DNA of 64,000 bases from Octadecabacter sp. B2R22 (GTDB lineage Bacteria > Pseudomonadota > Alphaproteobacteria > Rhodobacterales > Rhodobacteraceae): assembly GCF_018861045.1 (NCBI RefSeq), contig NZ_JAHKQJ010000005.1, forward strand, positions 248,001 through 312,000. The letters run 5' to 3'. Below, piece by piece: positions 19,372 to 29,253 of the stretch. Under the pieces are notes generated by a model. It saw only the letters and a list, made by a program, of their open reading frames with translations. It ran no database searches and had not been told where the DNA came from. The position numbers and the translations under genes were made by a program. How positions within the stretch are numbered: the stretch's first letter is position 1; each line of letters begins with the position of its first letter.

Positions 19372-19475
19372 GGCGATTGGATAGCACAGCGATTGAGCCA
19401 TGCAAGCGGCCCGCTGGACACTAAGGCTTTGCATCAAGCTTTTACGAATTTAGCGCAGGGCTGCTTTATTGAACC

Positions 19476-19526
19476 GAGCCACCGACAGTGATAGGCGGCT
19501 CTCAAACAAACAGCAGGAGCCTCTGA
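19476..19526 (+). promoter_or_regulatory. Candidate switchable leader of ahcY
   Basis: GAGCC-A-CC (19476-19483) can pair with GG-C-GGCTC (19494-19501). The same GGCTC can instead pair with GAGCC at 19517-19521, which is part of the AGGAG ribosome site. The two pairings exclude each other, so the element could gate translation. It does not match the SAH, SAM-II or SAM/SAH consensus as I know them. The pairings are short and could be chance. Confidence 0.3.
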
Positions 19527-19527
19527 A

Positions 19528-20916
19528 ATGGCAAATGACTATATCGTAAAAGACATCTCTCTTGCTGCATTTGGCCGCAAAGAGCTGGATATCGCAGAAA
19601 CCGAAATGCCAGGCCTCATGGCGTGCCGCACTGAATATGGCGAAAGCAAACCTTTGAAAGGTGCGCGGATTGTCGGCTCGTTGCATATGACCATTCAGAC
19701 GGCTGTTTTGATTGAGACCCTTGTAGAGCTGGGTGCCGACGTGCGCTGGGCGTCCTGCAACATCTTTTCAACGCAGGACCATGCGGCTGCTGCGATTGCT
19801 GAAGGCGGCACACCTGTGTTCGCGATCAAAGGGCAGTCGCTTGAAGAGCATTGGGACTACCTAGACAAGTCATTCGCTTTCTCAGAAGGCGCGAACATGA
19901 TCTTAGACGATGGTGGCGATGCGACGCTCTACATTCTGTTGGGCGCACGTATGGAAGCCGGCGAAGACGTTTTGGCAGTGCCAACGTCCGAAGAAGAAGA
20001 AGTCATCAAGGCGCAGATCCAGAAACGTATGGCTGCCACTCCGGGTTGGTTCACTAAGACCCGTGGCGACATTCTGGGTGTGTCAGAGGAAACCACAACG
20101 GGCGTTCACCGCCTTTATGATCTGCACAAAAACGGTCAACTGCCGTTCCCGGCGATCAACGTGAATGACTCCGTGACCAAGTCGAAGTTCGACAATAAAT
20201 ACGGGTGTAAAGAATCTTTGGTCGACGGCATTCGTCGAGCAACTGACACGATGATGGCTGGTAAGGTCGCTGTCGTCATGGGCTACGGTGATGTTGGTAA
20301 GGGTTCTGCTGCGTCTTTGGCTGGTGCAGGCGCACGCGTGATCGTCACAGAAGTCGATCCAATTTGCGCGCTTCAAGCGGCAATGGATGGTTTTCAAGTT
20401 ACGACACTTGATGACGTTGTTGAAACTGCAGACCTCTTTGTTACGACGACAGGCAACAAAGACGTCATTCGCATCGAACACATGCGCCGCATGAAAGACA
20501 TGGCGATCGTTGGCAATATCGGCCACTTCGACAATGAAATTCAGGTCGCGGCGTTGAAGAACCATAAGTGGACGAACATCAAAGAACAGGTCGACATGAT
20601 CGAAATGCCAAATGGCCATCGGCTGATCCTGTTGTCCGAGGGTCGTCTCTTGAACCTTGGCAATGCGACGGGGCATCCATCTTTCGTGATGTCTGCATCG
20701 TTCACCAACCAAGTCTTGGCGCAGATCGAATTGTTTACAAAAGGCGATGAGTATCAGCCGGGTGTCTACATTCTGCCAAAGCACCTCGATGAGAAAGTTG
20801 CCCGTCTGCACCTTGATCGGATTGGTGTGAAACTGTCAAAACTCAACCCCGAGCAAGCCGCCTACATTGGCGTAACGCCTGAGGGTCCGTTTAAGCCAGA
20901 ACACTACCGGTACTAA
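19528..20916 (+). CDS. ahcY: Adenosylhomocysteinase
   Basis: AhcY hydrolyses S-adenosylhomocysteine to adenosine and homocysteine, relieving inhibition of methyltransferases. The protein has 462 residues. Visible family blocks are [27 protein letters not shown], the NAD-binding [10 protein letters not shown] and TTGNKDVI, and the C-terminal KPEHYRY that closes the NAD site of the neighbouring subunit. AGGAG precedes the ATG. In Rhodobacter ahcY lies just downstream of regA-hvrA; here several other genes separate regA and ahcY. Confidence 0.98.
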   Translation: MANDYIVKDISLAAFGRKELDIAETEMPGLMACRTEYGESKPLKGARIVGSLHMTIQTAVLIETLVELGADVRWASCNIFSTQDHAAAAIAEGGTPVFAIKGQSLEEHWDYLDKSFAFSEGANMILDDGGDATLYILLGARMEAGEDVLAVPTSEEEEVIKAQIQKRMAATPGWFTKTRGDILGVSEETTTGVHRLYDLHKNGQLPFPAINVNDSVTKSKFDNKYGCKESLVDGIRRATDTMMAGKVAVVMGYGDVGKGSAASLAGAGARVIVTEVDPICALQAAMDGFQVTTLDDVVETADLFVTTTGNKDVIRIEHMRRMKDMAIVGNIGHFDNEIQVAALKNHKWTNIKEQVDMIEMPNGHRLILLSEGRLLNLGNATGHPSFVMSASFTNQVLAQIELFTKGDEYQPGVYILPKHLDEKVARLHLDRIGVKLSKLNPEQAAYIGVTPEGPFKPEHYRY

Positions 20917-20925
20917 GGTCGAAGT

Positions 20926-21708
20926 GTGACCGAAGAACCCGAAGACAATGTAGAACGCGAGGCCCTAACACGGCCTCGCGTTTCGCGTTGGGCAATCTTT
21001 CGGTCTGTGGTCGGTTCCGTCCTTTTCTTAGTTGTAGTTGGTGGCGTATTCGGCGCGCTTGTTGCATTTTTTCACCCTGACACACCGTTGCCCGACGAAT
21101 GGAATCCTAGGGCGCCATTGTCCGTTGCTGATCCAGTTTCACCTCTCACGACATGGAAATTGCGCTCGGCGATAGAAGATCCAACGCAATGCGTTGCCAT
21201 ACTGTTGGACGCCGCACAGGCTGCTTCAATTGACCCGATTGAAGAGTCAGCGGATTGCCATGTGCGCAATCGCGTGAACCTTACTCGTGTTGGTGAAGCC
21301 GGGATCAATGAAATCGCAACGTCCTGCGCAATCGCATTGCGGACTGCAATGTGGGAACGTCACGGGCTCCAACCTGCGGCTCGAGACATTCTTGACAGTG
21401 AAGTCACGACCATCCGCCAGATCGGAAGCTATAACTGCCGGCCCATTAGAACGACCCAAGGCTCGTCAACGAGATGGAGCACCCATGCGACCGCCGAGGC
21501 GATCGACATCACTGGATTCGACTTTTCTGATGGCCGCCGAATTAGACTTATTGATGATTGGGGTGATGGAACTGAAGAGGCCGATTTTCTGCGCGCGGTA
21601 CGAGATAGCGCCTGCACGTGGTTCGCAACCACGCTTGGCCCTGACTACAATGCGCTGCATGCAGATCATTTTCACCTGCAATCACGTGGTCGTGGGCTGT
21701 GCAGATAG
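20926..21708 (+). CDS. Extensin-like C-terminal domain protein
   Basis: A 260-residue protein with one N-terminal membrane segment (VGSVLFLVVVGGVFGALVAF) and a periplasmic extensin-like domain. The domain shows STHATAEAIDITGFDF and ends ALHADHFHLQSRGRGLCR, with paired cysteines around them. The His and Asp pattern resembles metallopeptidases that act on cell wall, but a function is not established. It begins with GTG, nine bases after the ahcY stop, so it is probably read from the ahcY transcript. Confidence 0.85.
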   Translation: MTEEPEDNVEREALTRPRVSRWAIFRSVVGSVLFLVVVGGVFGALVAFFHPDTPLPDEWNPRAPLSVADPVSPLTTWKLRSAIEDPTQCVAILLDAAQAASIDPIEESADCHVRNRVNLTRVGEAGINEIATSCAIALRTAMWERHGLQPAARDILDSEVTTIRQIGSYNCRPIRTTQGSSTRWSTHATAEAIDITGFDFSDGRRIRLIDDWGDGTEEADFLRAVRDSACTWFATTLGPDYNALHADHFHLQSRGRGLCR

Positions 21709-21821
21709 GGCGGGTATGGGGAACCTAAACGATATTTTCCCTTTGCGTTAAATGAATCACAGACTAACCTTCCCCCAGCGCCAGATAATTGGCCAAAAAC
21801 AGGACAAGGTGGGAGAATACC

Positions 21822-22163
21822 ATGAGCAAGCGTGACGACCTGATTGCGAAATATGCAGACGACCTGAAAAACAAATGCGGCATGTCTCCGGACATGGATC
21901 TTTTGACTAAAGTTACGATTGGCTGCGGTCCGTCGATCTACAATGCTGACGCATCCACAGTCGCAGGCAGCCAAGCCTCCGAGCTGGAAACCGTGAAGAA
22001 CAACTTCTTGATGAAGAAGCTTGGTCTTGCAGATGGACCTCAGCTGATGGAAGCGATCAACGCCGCTATCGAAACTTACGGTAAATCCGAGCGTAGCAAG
22101 TACCGCGCCGTGATTTATTACATGCTGACGAAGCATTTCGGAAAAGAGTCTGTTTACGGCTAA
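21822..22163 (+). CDS. DUF2853 family protein
   Basis: A 113-residue soluble protein starting MSKRDDLIAKYADDLKNKCG, with the family's YNADAS..AGSQ.SEL and YRAVIYYMLTKHF blocks. Members are small all-helical proteins of unknown function. GGGAG lies before the ATG. An upstream in-frame codon would add 11 residues but has no ribosome site. It is monocistronic, with a hairpin terminator downstream. Confidence 0.85.
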   Translation: MSKRDDLIAKYADDLKNKCGMSPDMDLLTKVTIGCGPSIYNADASTVAGSQASELETVKNNFLMKKLGLADGPQLMEAINAAIETYGKSERSKYRAVIYYMLTKHFGKESVYG

Positions 22164-22190
22164 ACGTCCGATACTCGACCGAAATCAAAG

Positions 22191-22221
22191 AAGCGCCTGC
22201 CATTCATTTGGTGGGCGTTTC
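22191..22221 (+). terminator. Probable terminator after DUF2853 gene
   Basis: AAGCGCC (22191-22197) pairs with GGCGTTT (22214-22220), extended inward by wobble pairs and CCA/TGG around a TTCATT loop. The T tail is short. It lies 28 bases after the stop. Confidence 0.5.
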
Positions 22222-22358
22222 GCATTTGAATTGCATCTTACAGGCTATCTTGTTGCAAGAATCCCATCTCAGCGGGTATCACTCAAGAGCGGCCAGGATG
22301 GCCCAGAACCAGTTTCAGATACACGTGTGGTGGCTCTTCGGAGTGCATGTGGGTGAGA

Positions 22359-22397
22359 GAAAGGGTCTGGGCATATGCTCGGACCCTTTCGTTTTTC
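22359..22397. terminator. Bidirectional terminator between convergent genes
   Basis: GAAAGGGTC (22359-22367) pairs perfectly with GACCCTTTC (22382-22390), and the plus strand continues GTTTTTC. It sits just past the end of the reverse-strand DUF1761 gene and can serve both directions. The stretch between it and the earlier hairpin holds no gene I can see. Confidence 0.8.
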
Positions 22398-22400
22398 AGA

Positions 22401-22793
22401 TCAGAACAGAGTCAGAACCGCGCCGATCACAGCGCAACCGAAAGTCGCATAGCCGCCGTCGATCAGCGTCAATTTGAAAGGTCGGCTCGTGTAGCCATTG
22501 TTGATCATTATCCATGGGCTGATAAAGAATAGCCCAATGCCAAGGCCGGAAATCAGGCCTTTTCCGAATGTTTCGATCCCCGAGAGAGCAAAGGTGTGGC
22601 GCATCATCCCCGAAACGACGATCATCGCTATCATGGCCATGATATAAGGCAACATGGTGTCGCCTTCAGGCCGACCGTCTTCGTCTTTTTTGATGTTTGC
22701 CGCTTCCATCCAAGGGTTGGCAAGTGCCATGTACCAAACAGCACCAAATGCGAACCCAGCGACTGCCGCGACGATTACAGAAATAATTTCCAT
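22401..22793 (-). CDS. DUF1761 family membrane protein
   Basis: A 130-residue inner-membrane protein with four membrane segments. It starts MEIISVIVAAVAGFAFGAVWY and has the family layout: a first helix ending in a GAVWY-type motif, a soluble loop with PWMEAANIKKDE, then three helices. Function is unknown. GGGAGGA stands just before the ATG. It lies 54 bases after the EVE gene on the same strand. Confidence 0.85.
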   Translation of the reverse strand: MEIISVIVAAVAGFAFGAVWYMALANPWMEAANIKKDEDGRPEGDTMLPYIMAMIAMIVVSGMMRHTFALSGIETFGKGLISGLGIGLFFISPWIMINNGYTSRPFKLTLIDGGYATFGCAVIGAVLTLF

Positions 22794-22847
22794 TAGTTCC
22801 TCCCACTTTTATTGTAGCGGGATTTTGGGCCTCGGGAGGCCAAAAAG

Positions 22848-23267
22848 CTAGGGTTTTGTATTGCCAAGGTCGCAGATAATGCGCCACTCATCTTCAGTCA
22901 CCGGTTGTACGGACAGACGTGAGCTTTTCACCAACACCATCTCGCTAAGCCGTTCGTCCGACTTGATCTGGTCCAGTGACACTGGCGATTTAAAGGGGCG
23001 CACTACTTCGACATCAACGCAGTCCCAACGGTCATCATCCGTGGTGCTGTCGGGGTGCGCCGCGGCGCAGACCTCAACAATTCCAACGACGGACTTCTCT
23101 TTCTGAGAATGATAAAAGAAGCCTTTGTCACCGACGTTCATTTCGCGCATGAAATTGCGGGCTTGGTAGTTGCGCACGCCGTCCCACTCTTCGCCAAGGT
23201 CTCCCTTGGCGACTTGGTCATCCCAGCCCCAGGTTGACGGTTCTGATTTGAAAAGCCAGTACCGCAT
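22848..23267 (-). CDS. EVE-domain protein
   Basis: A 139-residue EVE-domain protein, a fold related to PUA and YTH that binds modified bases in nucleic acid. It starts MRYWLFKSEPSTWGWDD, with the conserved WDGVRNYQARNFMREM and FFYHSQKEKSVVGIVEV segments. An in-frame start seven codons upstream would run into yciI and is rejected. The ATG shares one base with the yciI stop (TGATG). Confidence 0.9.
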   Translation of the reverse strand: MRYWLFKSEPSTWGWDDQVAKGDLGEEWDGVRNYQARNFMREMNVGDKGFFYHSQKEKSVVGIVEVCAAAHPDSTTDDDRWDCVDVEVVRPFKSPVSLDQIKSDERLSEMVLVKSSRLSVQPVTEDEWRIICDLGNTKP

Positions 23268-23539
23268 CAGCCGATGACCTTTTTCCATTCCTCAATGCGA
23301 ACTTTCTCGAACAACCCCGCCTTAGCGTAAGGGTCATTTTCGGCCCAAGTCTGGGCATCCGCGATGGTCTCAACATTCATGATAATCATGGACCCGCACA
23401 TGGATCCGTCCGCGTCGAGAAATGGACCGGCCATTTCAACAACACCAGTTTCTGCAATATAAGCGAGGTGTGCGTCGCGATTGTCGAGGCGAATTTGCAA
23501 AGCACCTGCTTTGTCACGAGTGATAAGAGCTACACGCAT
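23267..23539 (-). CDS. YciI family protein
   Basis: A 90-residue YciI-like protein of the ferredoxin-like (dimeric alpha-beta barrel) fold. The family His-Asp pair is seen in the N-terminal half (RLDNRDAHLAYI), followed by GPFLDADGSMCGSMIIM and WAENDPYAKAGLF. Substrate and reaction are unknown for most members. It shares one base with gpsA upstream and with the EVE gene downstream, so the three are one operon. Confidence 0.9.
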   Translation of the reverse strand: MRVALITRDKAGALQIRLDNRDAHLAYIAETGVVEMAGPFLDADGSMCGSMIIMNVETIADAQTWAENDPYAKAGLFEKVRIEEWKKVIG

Positions 23540-24504
23540 TATTGTTCCTTTCGAAGAGGGCGCGCCAACAGCGTCGCCAAAGCGGTTTCGGGGTCTATTT
23601 TCCTAGCGGCAAGATCAGAGACCACGCGGCAAATGGGCAGGTCAAGATCGTGCTTTTTTGCTAGGTTAGTCACTGAAATAGCAGTAGCAGCACCTTCTAC
23701 GGTCGTGCCGGAATCGAATTCTTTTCCAGCCCCGACTGACAGCCCAAACCGGTAGTTGCGTGAGGCATCTGATGTGCACGTCAATGCAAGATCACCAAAG
23801 CCCGAAAGCCCAGTTAAGGTCTCGGGGTCGGCGCCGAGAGCTGCACCAATACGACGCATTTCCGCAAAGCCCCGAGTGATTACTGCTGCGCGGGCGCTTT
23901 CACCAAATCCAGCTCCCATGCAGACACCGCAGGCGATCGCGATGACGTTCTTTAAAGCGCCACCCAGTTCGGCGCCCACGACGTCGTGGCTGAGGTAAAG
24001 CCGCAATGTTGGTGTCGAAAGGCAGGCTTGGAGATAGGCACCTTCTTCGGCATCCTTACAGGCAAGAGTCAGCGCTGTTGGCAGGTGGCGCGCAATATCT
24101 GCAGCGAAGCTGGGGCCGGTCAGCATAGCTGCCACCGCATCTGGAACGTGATTTTCTATTTGCGCGACGGGGCCACGCAGTGTCGCTTGATCGATCCCTT
24201 TGCAGCAAGCCACCAATCGCTTACCAGCCAAAGCCGAAGCATGCTCTGCCAGCCAAGCGCCAACTTTCTGCGCTGGGATCGCCAGTAAGATGGTGTCGGC
24301 CGAAAAGACTTCGGACAAGTCAGACGTTACAACCACATTCGCGGGAATTAAGAGATCGGGAAGGCGCTCTGTGTTCTCTCGGCTTTCTTGTAACTTGGCG
24401 GCCGCCTTTGCATCCCGCGCCCATAGCGTCACAGGGCCATTTGCTGCTAACGCAATCGCGAGCCCTGTTCCAAATGCACCAGCACCTGCGACTGCAATCT
24501 TCAT
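23539..24504 (-). CDS. gpsA: Glycerol-3-phosphate dehydrogenase [NAD(P)+]
   Basis: GpsA reduces dihydroxyacetone phosphate to sn-glycerol 3-phosphate for phospholipid synthesis. The protein has 321 residues. The Rossmann loop is [10 protein letters not shown] near the start. The catalytic Lys lies in [13 protein letters not shown], and the substrate site in [12 protein letters not shown] and SRNYRFG. It overlaps tsaD by four bases. Confidence 0.96.
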   Translation of the reverse strand: MKIAVAGAGAFGTGLAIALAANGPVTLWARDAKAAAKLQESRENTERLPDLLIPANVVVTSDLSEVFSADTILLAIPAQKVGAWLAEHASALAGKRLVACCKGIDQATLRGPVAQIENHVPDAVAAMLTGPSFAADIARHLPTALTLACKDAEEGAYLQACLSTPTLRLYLSHDVVGAELGGALKNVIAIACGVCMGAGFGESARAAVITRGFAEMRRIGAALGADPETLTGLSGFGDLALTCTSDASRNYRFGLSVGAGKEFDSGTTVEGAATAISVTNLAKKHDLDLPICRVVSDLAARKIDPETALATLLARPLRKEQ

Positions 24505-25601
24505 GCCTTTGCACCCTTTTTCCCACTGCCGAGCATCGATGGGCTTGTTTCATCCAATGGCCAACGCGGCCGTGCGGAAAGTGTCAGGTCATCCGCATTT
24601 CCACCAGTAAAACGAACTAGTCCCGCATAAGCAATCATCGCGGCGTTGTCGGTACAAAGAGAAAGTGGCGGGGCGACGAAAGTAGTCTCTGTTTCGGCGC
24701 AAAGCGTTTGCAGGCCGCTTCTTATTGCGCTGTTTGCCGCAACACCGCCAGCAACAGCCAATGTAGAAACACTTGGTGAAATCACCCGCGCGGCAGCTAA
24801 GGCCCGACGTGATTTTGAGATTAGGACATCCGTTACAGCCGCTTGGAAGCTGGCGCAAAGGTCCGAGCGAACGGAAGCAGGCAACCCTCCGTGTTTAGCA
24901 ATGACTTCATTGCGGGCCCGAAGGATCGCTGTTTTCAAACCGGAAAACGACATGTTGCAATCGTCACGATTAAGAAGCGGGCGCGGCAAAGCGAAGGCTT
25001 TCGCATCGCCATCTTTTGCGGACTGCTCAACCGCAGGGCCACCTGGTTGAGAAAGGCCAAGAATACGTGCGGTTTTGTCAAAAGCCTCACCGGGAGCGTC
25101 ATCAATCGTACCGCCGAGCCGCGTATAGTCATCGTGACCTTTCACCAGCAGGAACTGGCAATGACCACCTGACACCAACAGCATAACATATGGAAAGGAG
25201 ACGTTATCGGTCAGCTGTGGGGTCAATGCATGCCCCGCGAGGTGGTTTATTCCCAACAAAGGCAATCCCGTCGCCGCACTCAGTCCCTTAGCGCACATGA
25301 CACCGGACAACACTCCGCCGATCAATCCTGGCCCGCTTGTTACCGCGATCGCGTCAATATCCGACAATGTTAGGTTCGCCGTTTGAAGCGCATCCTCAAC
25401 CGCATAGTCAATCTTCTCTGCGTGTGCACGGGCTGCAATTTCGGGGACAACACCGCCAAAAGCTTTGTGGGCTTCGGTTTGATCAAAGACGATGGAGGAC
25501 AGAACAGCAGCTTTACCCGCGACGCCGCGCACGACTGCGGCAGCGGTGTCATCGCAGCTGCTTTCGATGCCAAGAATGGTAAGGGGAGAAGGATTGTTCA
25601 C
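24501..25601 (-). CDS. tsaD: tRNA N6-adenosine threonylcarbamoyltransferase TsaD
   Basis: TsaD transfers the threonylcarbamoyl group to A37 of tRNA. The protein has 366 residues and starts with GTG. The N-terminus reads [16 protein letters not shown], the metal-binding histidines are in NHLAGHA, and further blocks are LLVSGGHCQ and [10 protein letters not shown], all ASKHA features. It heads the reverse-strand tsaD-gpsA-yciI-EVE operon and is divergent from hemD, 78 bases away. Confidence 0.96.
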   Translation of the reverse strand: MNNPSPLTILGIESSCDDTAAAVVRGVAGKAAVLSSIVFDQTEAHKAFGGVVPEIAARAHAEKIDYAVEDALQTANLTLSDIDAIAVTSGPGLIGGVLSGVMCAKGLSAATGLPLLGINHLAGHALTPQLTDNVSFPYVMLLVSGGHCQFLLVKGHDDYTRLGGTIDDAPGEAFDKTARILGLSQPGGPAVEQSAKDGDAKAFALPRPLLNRDDCNMSFSGLKTAILRARNEVIAKHGGLPASVRSDLCASFQAAVTDVLISKSRRALAAARVISPSVSTLAVAGGVAANSAIRSGLQTLCAETETTFVAPPLSLCTDNAAMIAYAGLVRFTGGNADDLTLSARPRWPLDETSPSMLGSGKKGAKA

Positions 25602-25679
25602 GGGGCGGCCTGCTTGCGTCTGGACAGTAGGCAGGTAACACTTGGCTGCAATCGCTACAATGCTTCTGGAGGTATCGAC

Positions 25680-26369
25680 GTGCCCCGCTTTGACAACCCA
25701 ACCGTTTTGGCGACCCGCCCAAAAGAAAGCAGCGAGGAATTTCTTGCAGACTTGGCCTTAAATGCAGGGCGGTTTCAGTCACTCATTAGCCCCGCATTCG
25801 AGCTTCGTGGGATTGGAGACGGTGCGCCGGCATTTGACGCAGGAATCTTTACGTCGCGCGCGGGGGTGTCTTTTGCGCCAAAGGGTTGTGGGCGAATGGC
25901 GTACTGCGTGGGTGATAGCACAGCCGAAGCTGCTGAAAGTGCCGGTTACCGGCCAATTAGCGCGAATGGCGTGGCGTCGGACCTGGCCGAACTGATTCTA
26001 AGTCACGGACCAAAGGAACAGTTGCTTCATTTTAGGGGGGAAACTTCTGTCGGGAATATCAAAGAGAAACTAAGAGCGGGGGGGCTGACGTGCGAAGAAG
26101 TTGTAGTCTATCGCAAAGAAAGCTGCAGCCCAGACCCAAGAGCTATTGAGCTGTTGTCGTCAGAGTGCGCAACGATTCTCCCTGTCTTTTCAGCTGAAAC
26201 AGTCTCTATTATTGGGGATTGGGGGGCAAATTATGGTCAATCCCATATACTAGCAATAAGCCCATCTGTAGCTTGTGCTGCCGAAGCTTTGTCTCCTGCT
26301 TCGATAGCTATTTCGAAAGCGCCAAATCAATTGGAAATGGTAGCGGCAACATCTCGTTTGATCGCTTGA
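25680..26369 (+). CDS. hemD: Uroporphyrinogen-III synthase
   Basis: HemD closes and inverts hydroxymethylbilane into uroporphyrinogen III on the way to heme and siroheme. I start it at a GTG preceded by GGAGG at seven bases, giving 229 residues that begin [21 protein letters not shown]. The frame is open further upstream only as antisense to tsaD. The family is poorly conserved; the N-terminal TRP block, [14 protein letters not shown] and the place before mic60 and hemY support the call. Confidence 0.88.
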   Translation: MPRFDNPTVLATRPKESSEEFLADLALNAGRFQSLISPAFELRGIGDGAPAFDAGIFTSRAGVSFAPKGCGRMAYCVGDSTAEAAESAGYRPISANGVASDLAELILSHGPKEQLLHFRGETSVGNIKEKLRAGGLTCEEVVVYRKESCSPDPRAIELLSSECATILPVFSAETVSIIGDWGANYGQSHILAISPSVACAAEALSPASIAISKAPNQLEMVAATSRLIA

Positions 26370-26400
26370 GGGTCTGCAAGGGCCGCGCTAGAGTGCTCTG

Positions 26401-27717
26401 GTGAGCGATGAAACTCAAATTGATGTGAGTAGGGTAAGGCACGTGGCGAAGTCTTCTAAGACAAAGACCAATAAATCAAAAACCAACAACACCGATGCTG
26501 ATGAGGTTGAGGTTACTGAGGCTGAAGTCTTGGCTGAAACAGCGGATGACAGTGTGTCTTTTGATGATGACGCGATGCCGACCGATATTCCGACCGACGA
26601 AGATATTTTAGACGATGAAGAAGACTACGACCTCTCGTTAGACGATGTAGAGGATGACCCAATGGGCATGGAGATCGTTGAAGACCCGATCGAAGTTGTG
26701 GAGCCGGACGCCTATGCCGTTGACCCGCAACCCGTAACACAGCAGTCATCTGGATTTATGCCGATGGCGCTGGGCGGTCTTGTGGCTGGAGCAATCGGGT
26801 ATGGTGTAGCAACCTATTTCCCGCTGTTCGCCGATAATGATGATCTAACAGTGCAGCTGACGGATCAAGCTGCGCAGATCGCCGCTTTGGAAGACCAGAT
26901 TGCAAACATTCCAGCTCCCGATTTGGGTGGGATTGAAAGCCAGCTAACTGAATTGGGTTCTCAAACCGCTGCGCAGGTCAGTGATTTGAGTTCTGAACTG
27001 ACCGGACAAATCACAGCTTTCGAAGCGCGTTTGGATGAATTGGAAAAACAACCGAACTCTGATGGTACGCTCTCGGACACTGCCCTTGCTGCTTATGAGC
27101 GGGAATTGGAACAACTGCGGGCGGACCTTGAGGTCCAACAACAGTCCGTTATGACGGCTGCCGCGCAAGCTGAGGCGGACTTGGCTGCGGCGCGTGCAGA
27201 GGCGGAAGCCTTGGAACAAGACGCGCTTGCAGCTGCTGAAGCGGCGGTCGCCCGTGCCGCGTTGAACCGTGTTGCCACAGCCGTTGAGACTGGCGCGCCA
27301 TTCGCAGACGCATTGAACGACCTGAACGATGCTGATTTGCCTGCCGAGCTTACAGCCGCTGCAGATATTGGCGTCGCGACAACCGCGCAACTTACAGCGG
27401 ACTTCCCTGCTGCCGCGCGCGCGGCATTGGCAACAGCCCGAGCCGAGGGCGTTTCGGATGACGCCGGCGGGTTTGGTGGTTTCTTGCGGAGCCAATTTGA
27501 TGTTCGTTCGACCTCGCCACAAGAAGGCACAAGCCCTGACGCTATACTCTCACGGGCTGAAGCTGCTGTTAAAGAAGGCCGTGTTTCCGACGCGCTTGCT
27601 GAACTCGAAGCACTGCCAGAAGTGGCACGTGCTGATCTGACAGATTGGACCGCCCGCGCCACAGAACGTGCAGACGTTTTGAACGCGATCGCGACCTTGT
27701 CTGAAACCTATAACTAG
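26401..27717 (+). CDS. Mic60/mitofilin-like inner-membrane protein
   Basis: The bacterial homologue of mitochondrial Mic60, which shapes intracytoplasmic membranes and crista-like contacts in alphaproteobacteria. The 438 residues comprise an acidic disordered N-terminus (about 1-115), one membrane segment (MALGGLVAGAIGYGVATYF), a long coiled coil of Ala, Glu and Gln (about 150-285), and a C-terminal mitofilin region ending RVSDALAELEALP and DVLNAIATLSETYN. It starts with GTG 32 bases after hemD, and hemY follows 15 bases later. This order is conserved in alphaproteobacteria. Confidence 0.85.
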   Translation: MSDETQIDVSRVRHVAKSSKTKTNKSKTNNTDADEVEVTEAEVLAETADDSVSFDDDAMPTDIPTDEDILDDEEDYDLSLDDVEDDPMGMEIVEDPIEVVEPDAYAVDPQPVTQQSSGFMPMALGGLVAGAIGYGVATYFPLFADNDDLTVQLTDQAAQIAALEDQIANIPAPDLGGIESQLTELGSQTAAQVSDLSSELTGQITAFEARLDELEKQPNSDGTLSDTALAAYERELEQLRADLEVQQQSVMTAAAQAEADLAAARAEAEALEQDALAAAEAAVARAALNRVATAVETGAPFADALNDLNDADLPAELTAAADIGVATTAQLTADFPAAARAALATARAEGVSDDAGGFGGFLRSQFDVRSTSPQEGTSPDAILSRAEAAVKEGRVSDALAELEALPEVARADLTDWTARATERADVLNAIATLSETYN

Positions 27718-27732
27718 TCAAAGGCTGCCCTG

Positions 27733-29199
27733 ATGCTCTGGTCCCTTATTAAGATTTTGGCGTTTGTCGCCGTTGTTATGGCCGCGACCTTTGGCGCGAC
27801 AATGTTGATGGATATGGATGGCAGCGCCACGATTGATATCGGCGGACAAGCGGCCACGTTCTCTGTGATTGAAATGGTCGTTGGGTTGATCGTGCTGGTC
27901 GCTCTGATCTGGTTGATGTTCAAGCTGATCGGACTGGCCGTTGCGACGTTCAAGTTCTTGAACGGCGACGAGACAGCAATCTCGCGTTACTTTTCTCGCA
28001 ACCGCGAACGTAAGGGTTATGAGGCTCTTTCTGAGGGTATGATGGCTTTGGCATCCGGCGAGGGTCGTCTGGCGATGGCGAAAGCCAACCGCGCCGAGAA
28101 GTTTCTTGAACGTCCCGAGCTGACGAACTTGCTTACGGCACAAGCGGCCGAACTTGCAGGTGATCGCAAGACAGCCGAGCAGACCTATCGCAAACTGTTG
28201 GAAGACGACAAAACACGTTTTGTCGGCGTGCGCGGTATCATGAAACAGAAGCTCGAAGACGGAGACACAGATACGGCATTGGTCCTCGCGGAGAAGGCTT
28301 TTGCGATCAAGCCAAAGCATGTGGAAACGCAGGATACTTTGCTGCGTTTGCAAGCAGAGAAGTGCGACTGGAAGGGTGCGCGGGAAACGCTGACGGCGAA
28401 GTTGAAAACGGGGCAGCTGCCTCGAAATGTACACAAGCGTCGCGATGCTGTTCTAGCCTTGTCCGAAGCCAAGGGCATTTTTGAAGAAGGCCAGACGGTT
28501 GAAGCTCAAGAGGCCAGCATCGAAGCCAACCGCATGTCACCGGATCTGATCCCTGCGGCAGTGATGGCTGCACAGGCATACATTGAAAAAGGCAACGCTC
28601 GTGCGGCAAGTCGTGTGCTGAAAAAGGCATGGGACGTTGCCCCGCACCCCGATTTGGCGGCGACTTTTGCGGCGATTGCGCCGGATGAAACACCCGCTGC
28701 GCGTCTGAAGCGGTTCCGGACTTTGACCAAAGTGCACCCAACTCATGCCGAAACCAAAATGTTGCTCGCAGAGCTTTATATCGCTGCCGAAGATTTCCCA
28801 GAGGCGCGCCGCGCGATCAGCGAACTTGTTGTTGAGCAGCCGACCGCTCGGAATCTGACGATCATGGCGGCGATTGAACGCGGCGAAGGGTCTGATGACG
28901 CAGTTGTTCGTGGTTGGCTTGCGAAGGCGTTGACAGCAACGCGAGGTCCACAATGGATTTGCGAAAATTGCCAGCACATACACCCAGTTTGGGCCCCTGT
29001 TTGTGGGAACTGTTCGGGCTTCGATACTTTGACTTGGCGCGAGCCTCCAAAGGGTGAAGTTGCAATGCCAGCTGGCGTTGAAATGCTTCCGCTCATTGTC
29101 GGCCAGATTGAAGCACCGGTGGAAGTGGCTGAGGTCGTCGACGCGGAAATTGTTGATGAGGACGTAGCGTCCGAAGGCGACTCCGAAGCGACTAAATAA
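27733..29199 (+). CDS. hemY: HemY-like TPR protein with C-terminal zinc ribbon
   Basis: A 488-residue inner-membrane protein with two N-terminal membrane segments (residues about 1-20 and 40-65), then a cytoplasmic-type TPR array, the HemY_N plus TPR layout. HemY is tied to heme synthesis by genetics; its action is unknown. At the C-terminus Cys410, Cys413, Cys424 and Cys427 form a CxxC...CxxC ribbon (WICENC, then APVCGNC) like the rubredoxin-type metal site of LapB. E. coli HemY lacks it. The name is for the hemX/hemY locus protein and not the protoporphyrinogen oxidase also called HemY. Confidence 0.9.
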   Translation: MLWSLIKILAFVAVVMAATFGATMLMDMDGSATIDIGGQAATFSVIEMVVGLIVLVALIWLMFKLIGLAVATFKFLNGDETAISRYFSRNRERKGYEALSEGMMALASGEGRLAMAKANRAEKFLERPELTNLLTAQAAELAGDRKTAEQTYRKLLEDDKTRFVGVRGIMKQKLEDGDTDTALVLAEKAFAIKPKHVETQDTLLRLQAEKCDWKGARETLTAKLKTGQLPRNVHKRRDAVLALSEAKGIFEEGQTVEAQEASIEANRMSPDLIPAAVMAAQAYIEKGNARAASRVLKKAWDVAPHPDLAATFAAIAPDETPAARLKRFRTLTKVHPTHAETKMLLAELYIAAEDFPEARRAISELVVEQPTARNLTIMAAIERGEGSDDAVVRGWLAKALTATRGPQWICENCQHIHPVWAPVCGNCSGFDTLTWREPPKGEVAMPAGVEMLPLIVGQIEAPVEVAEVVDAEIVDEDVASEGDSEATK

Positions 29200-29253
29200 C
29201 CACCACGTCACAGAAGTCGCATAGTCAAATTGTGCACGACCGATGGTTCGCTC

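Noticed and set aside
19476-19526. Known SAH riboswitch upstream of ahcY
   Set aside because: The conserved core of the SAH class is not visible; only a short alternative pairing is, so I list it as a candidate of unknown kind.
26944-27662. Long antisense frames across the mic60 coiled coil
   Set aside because: The Ala/Glu-rich coding strand has few antisense stops. The antisense products are low-complexity, with no ribosome site.
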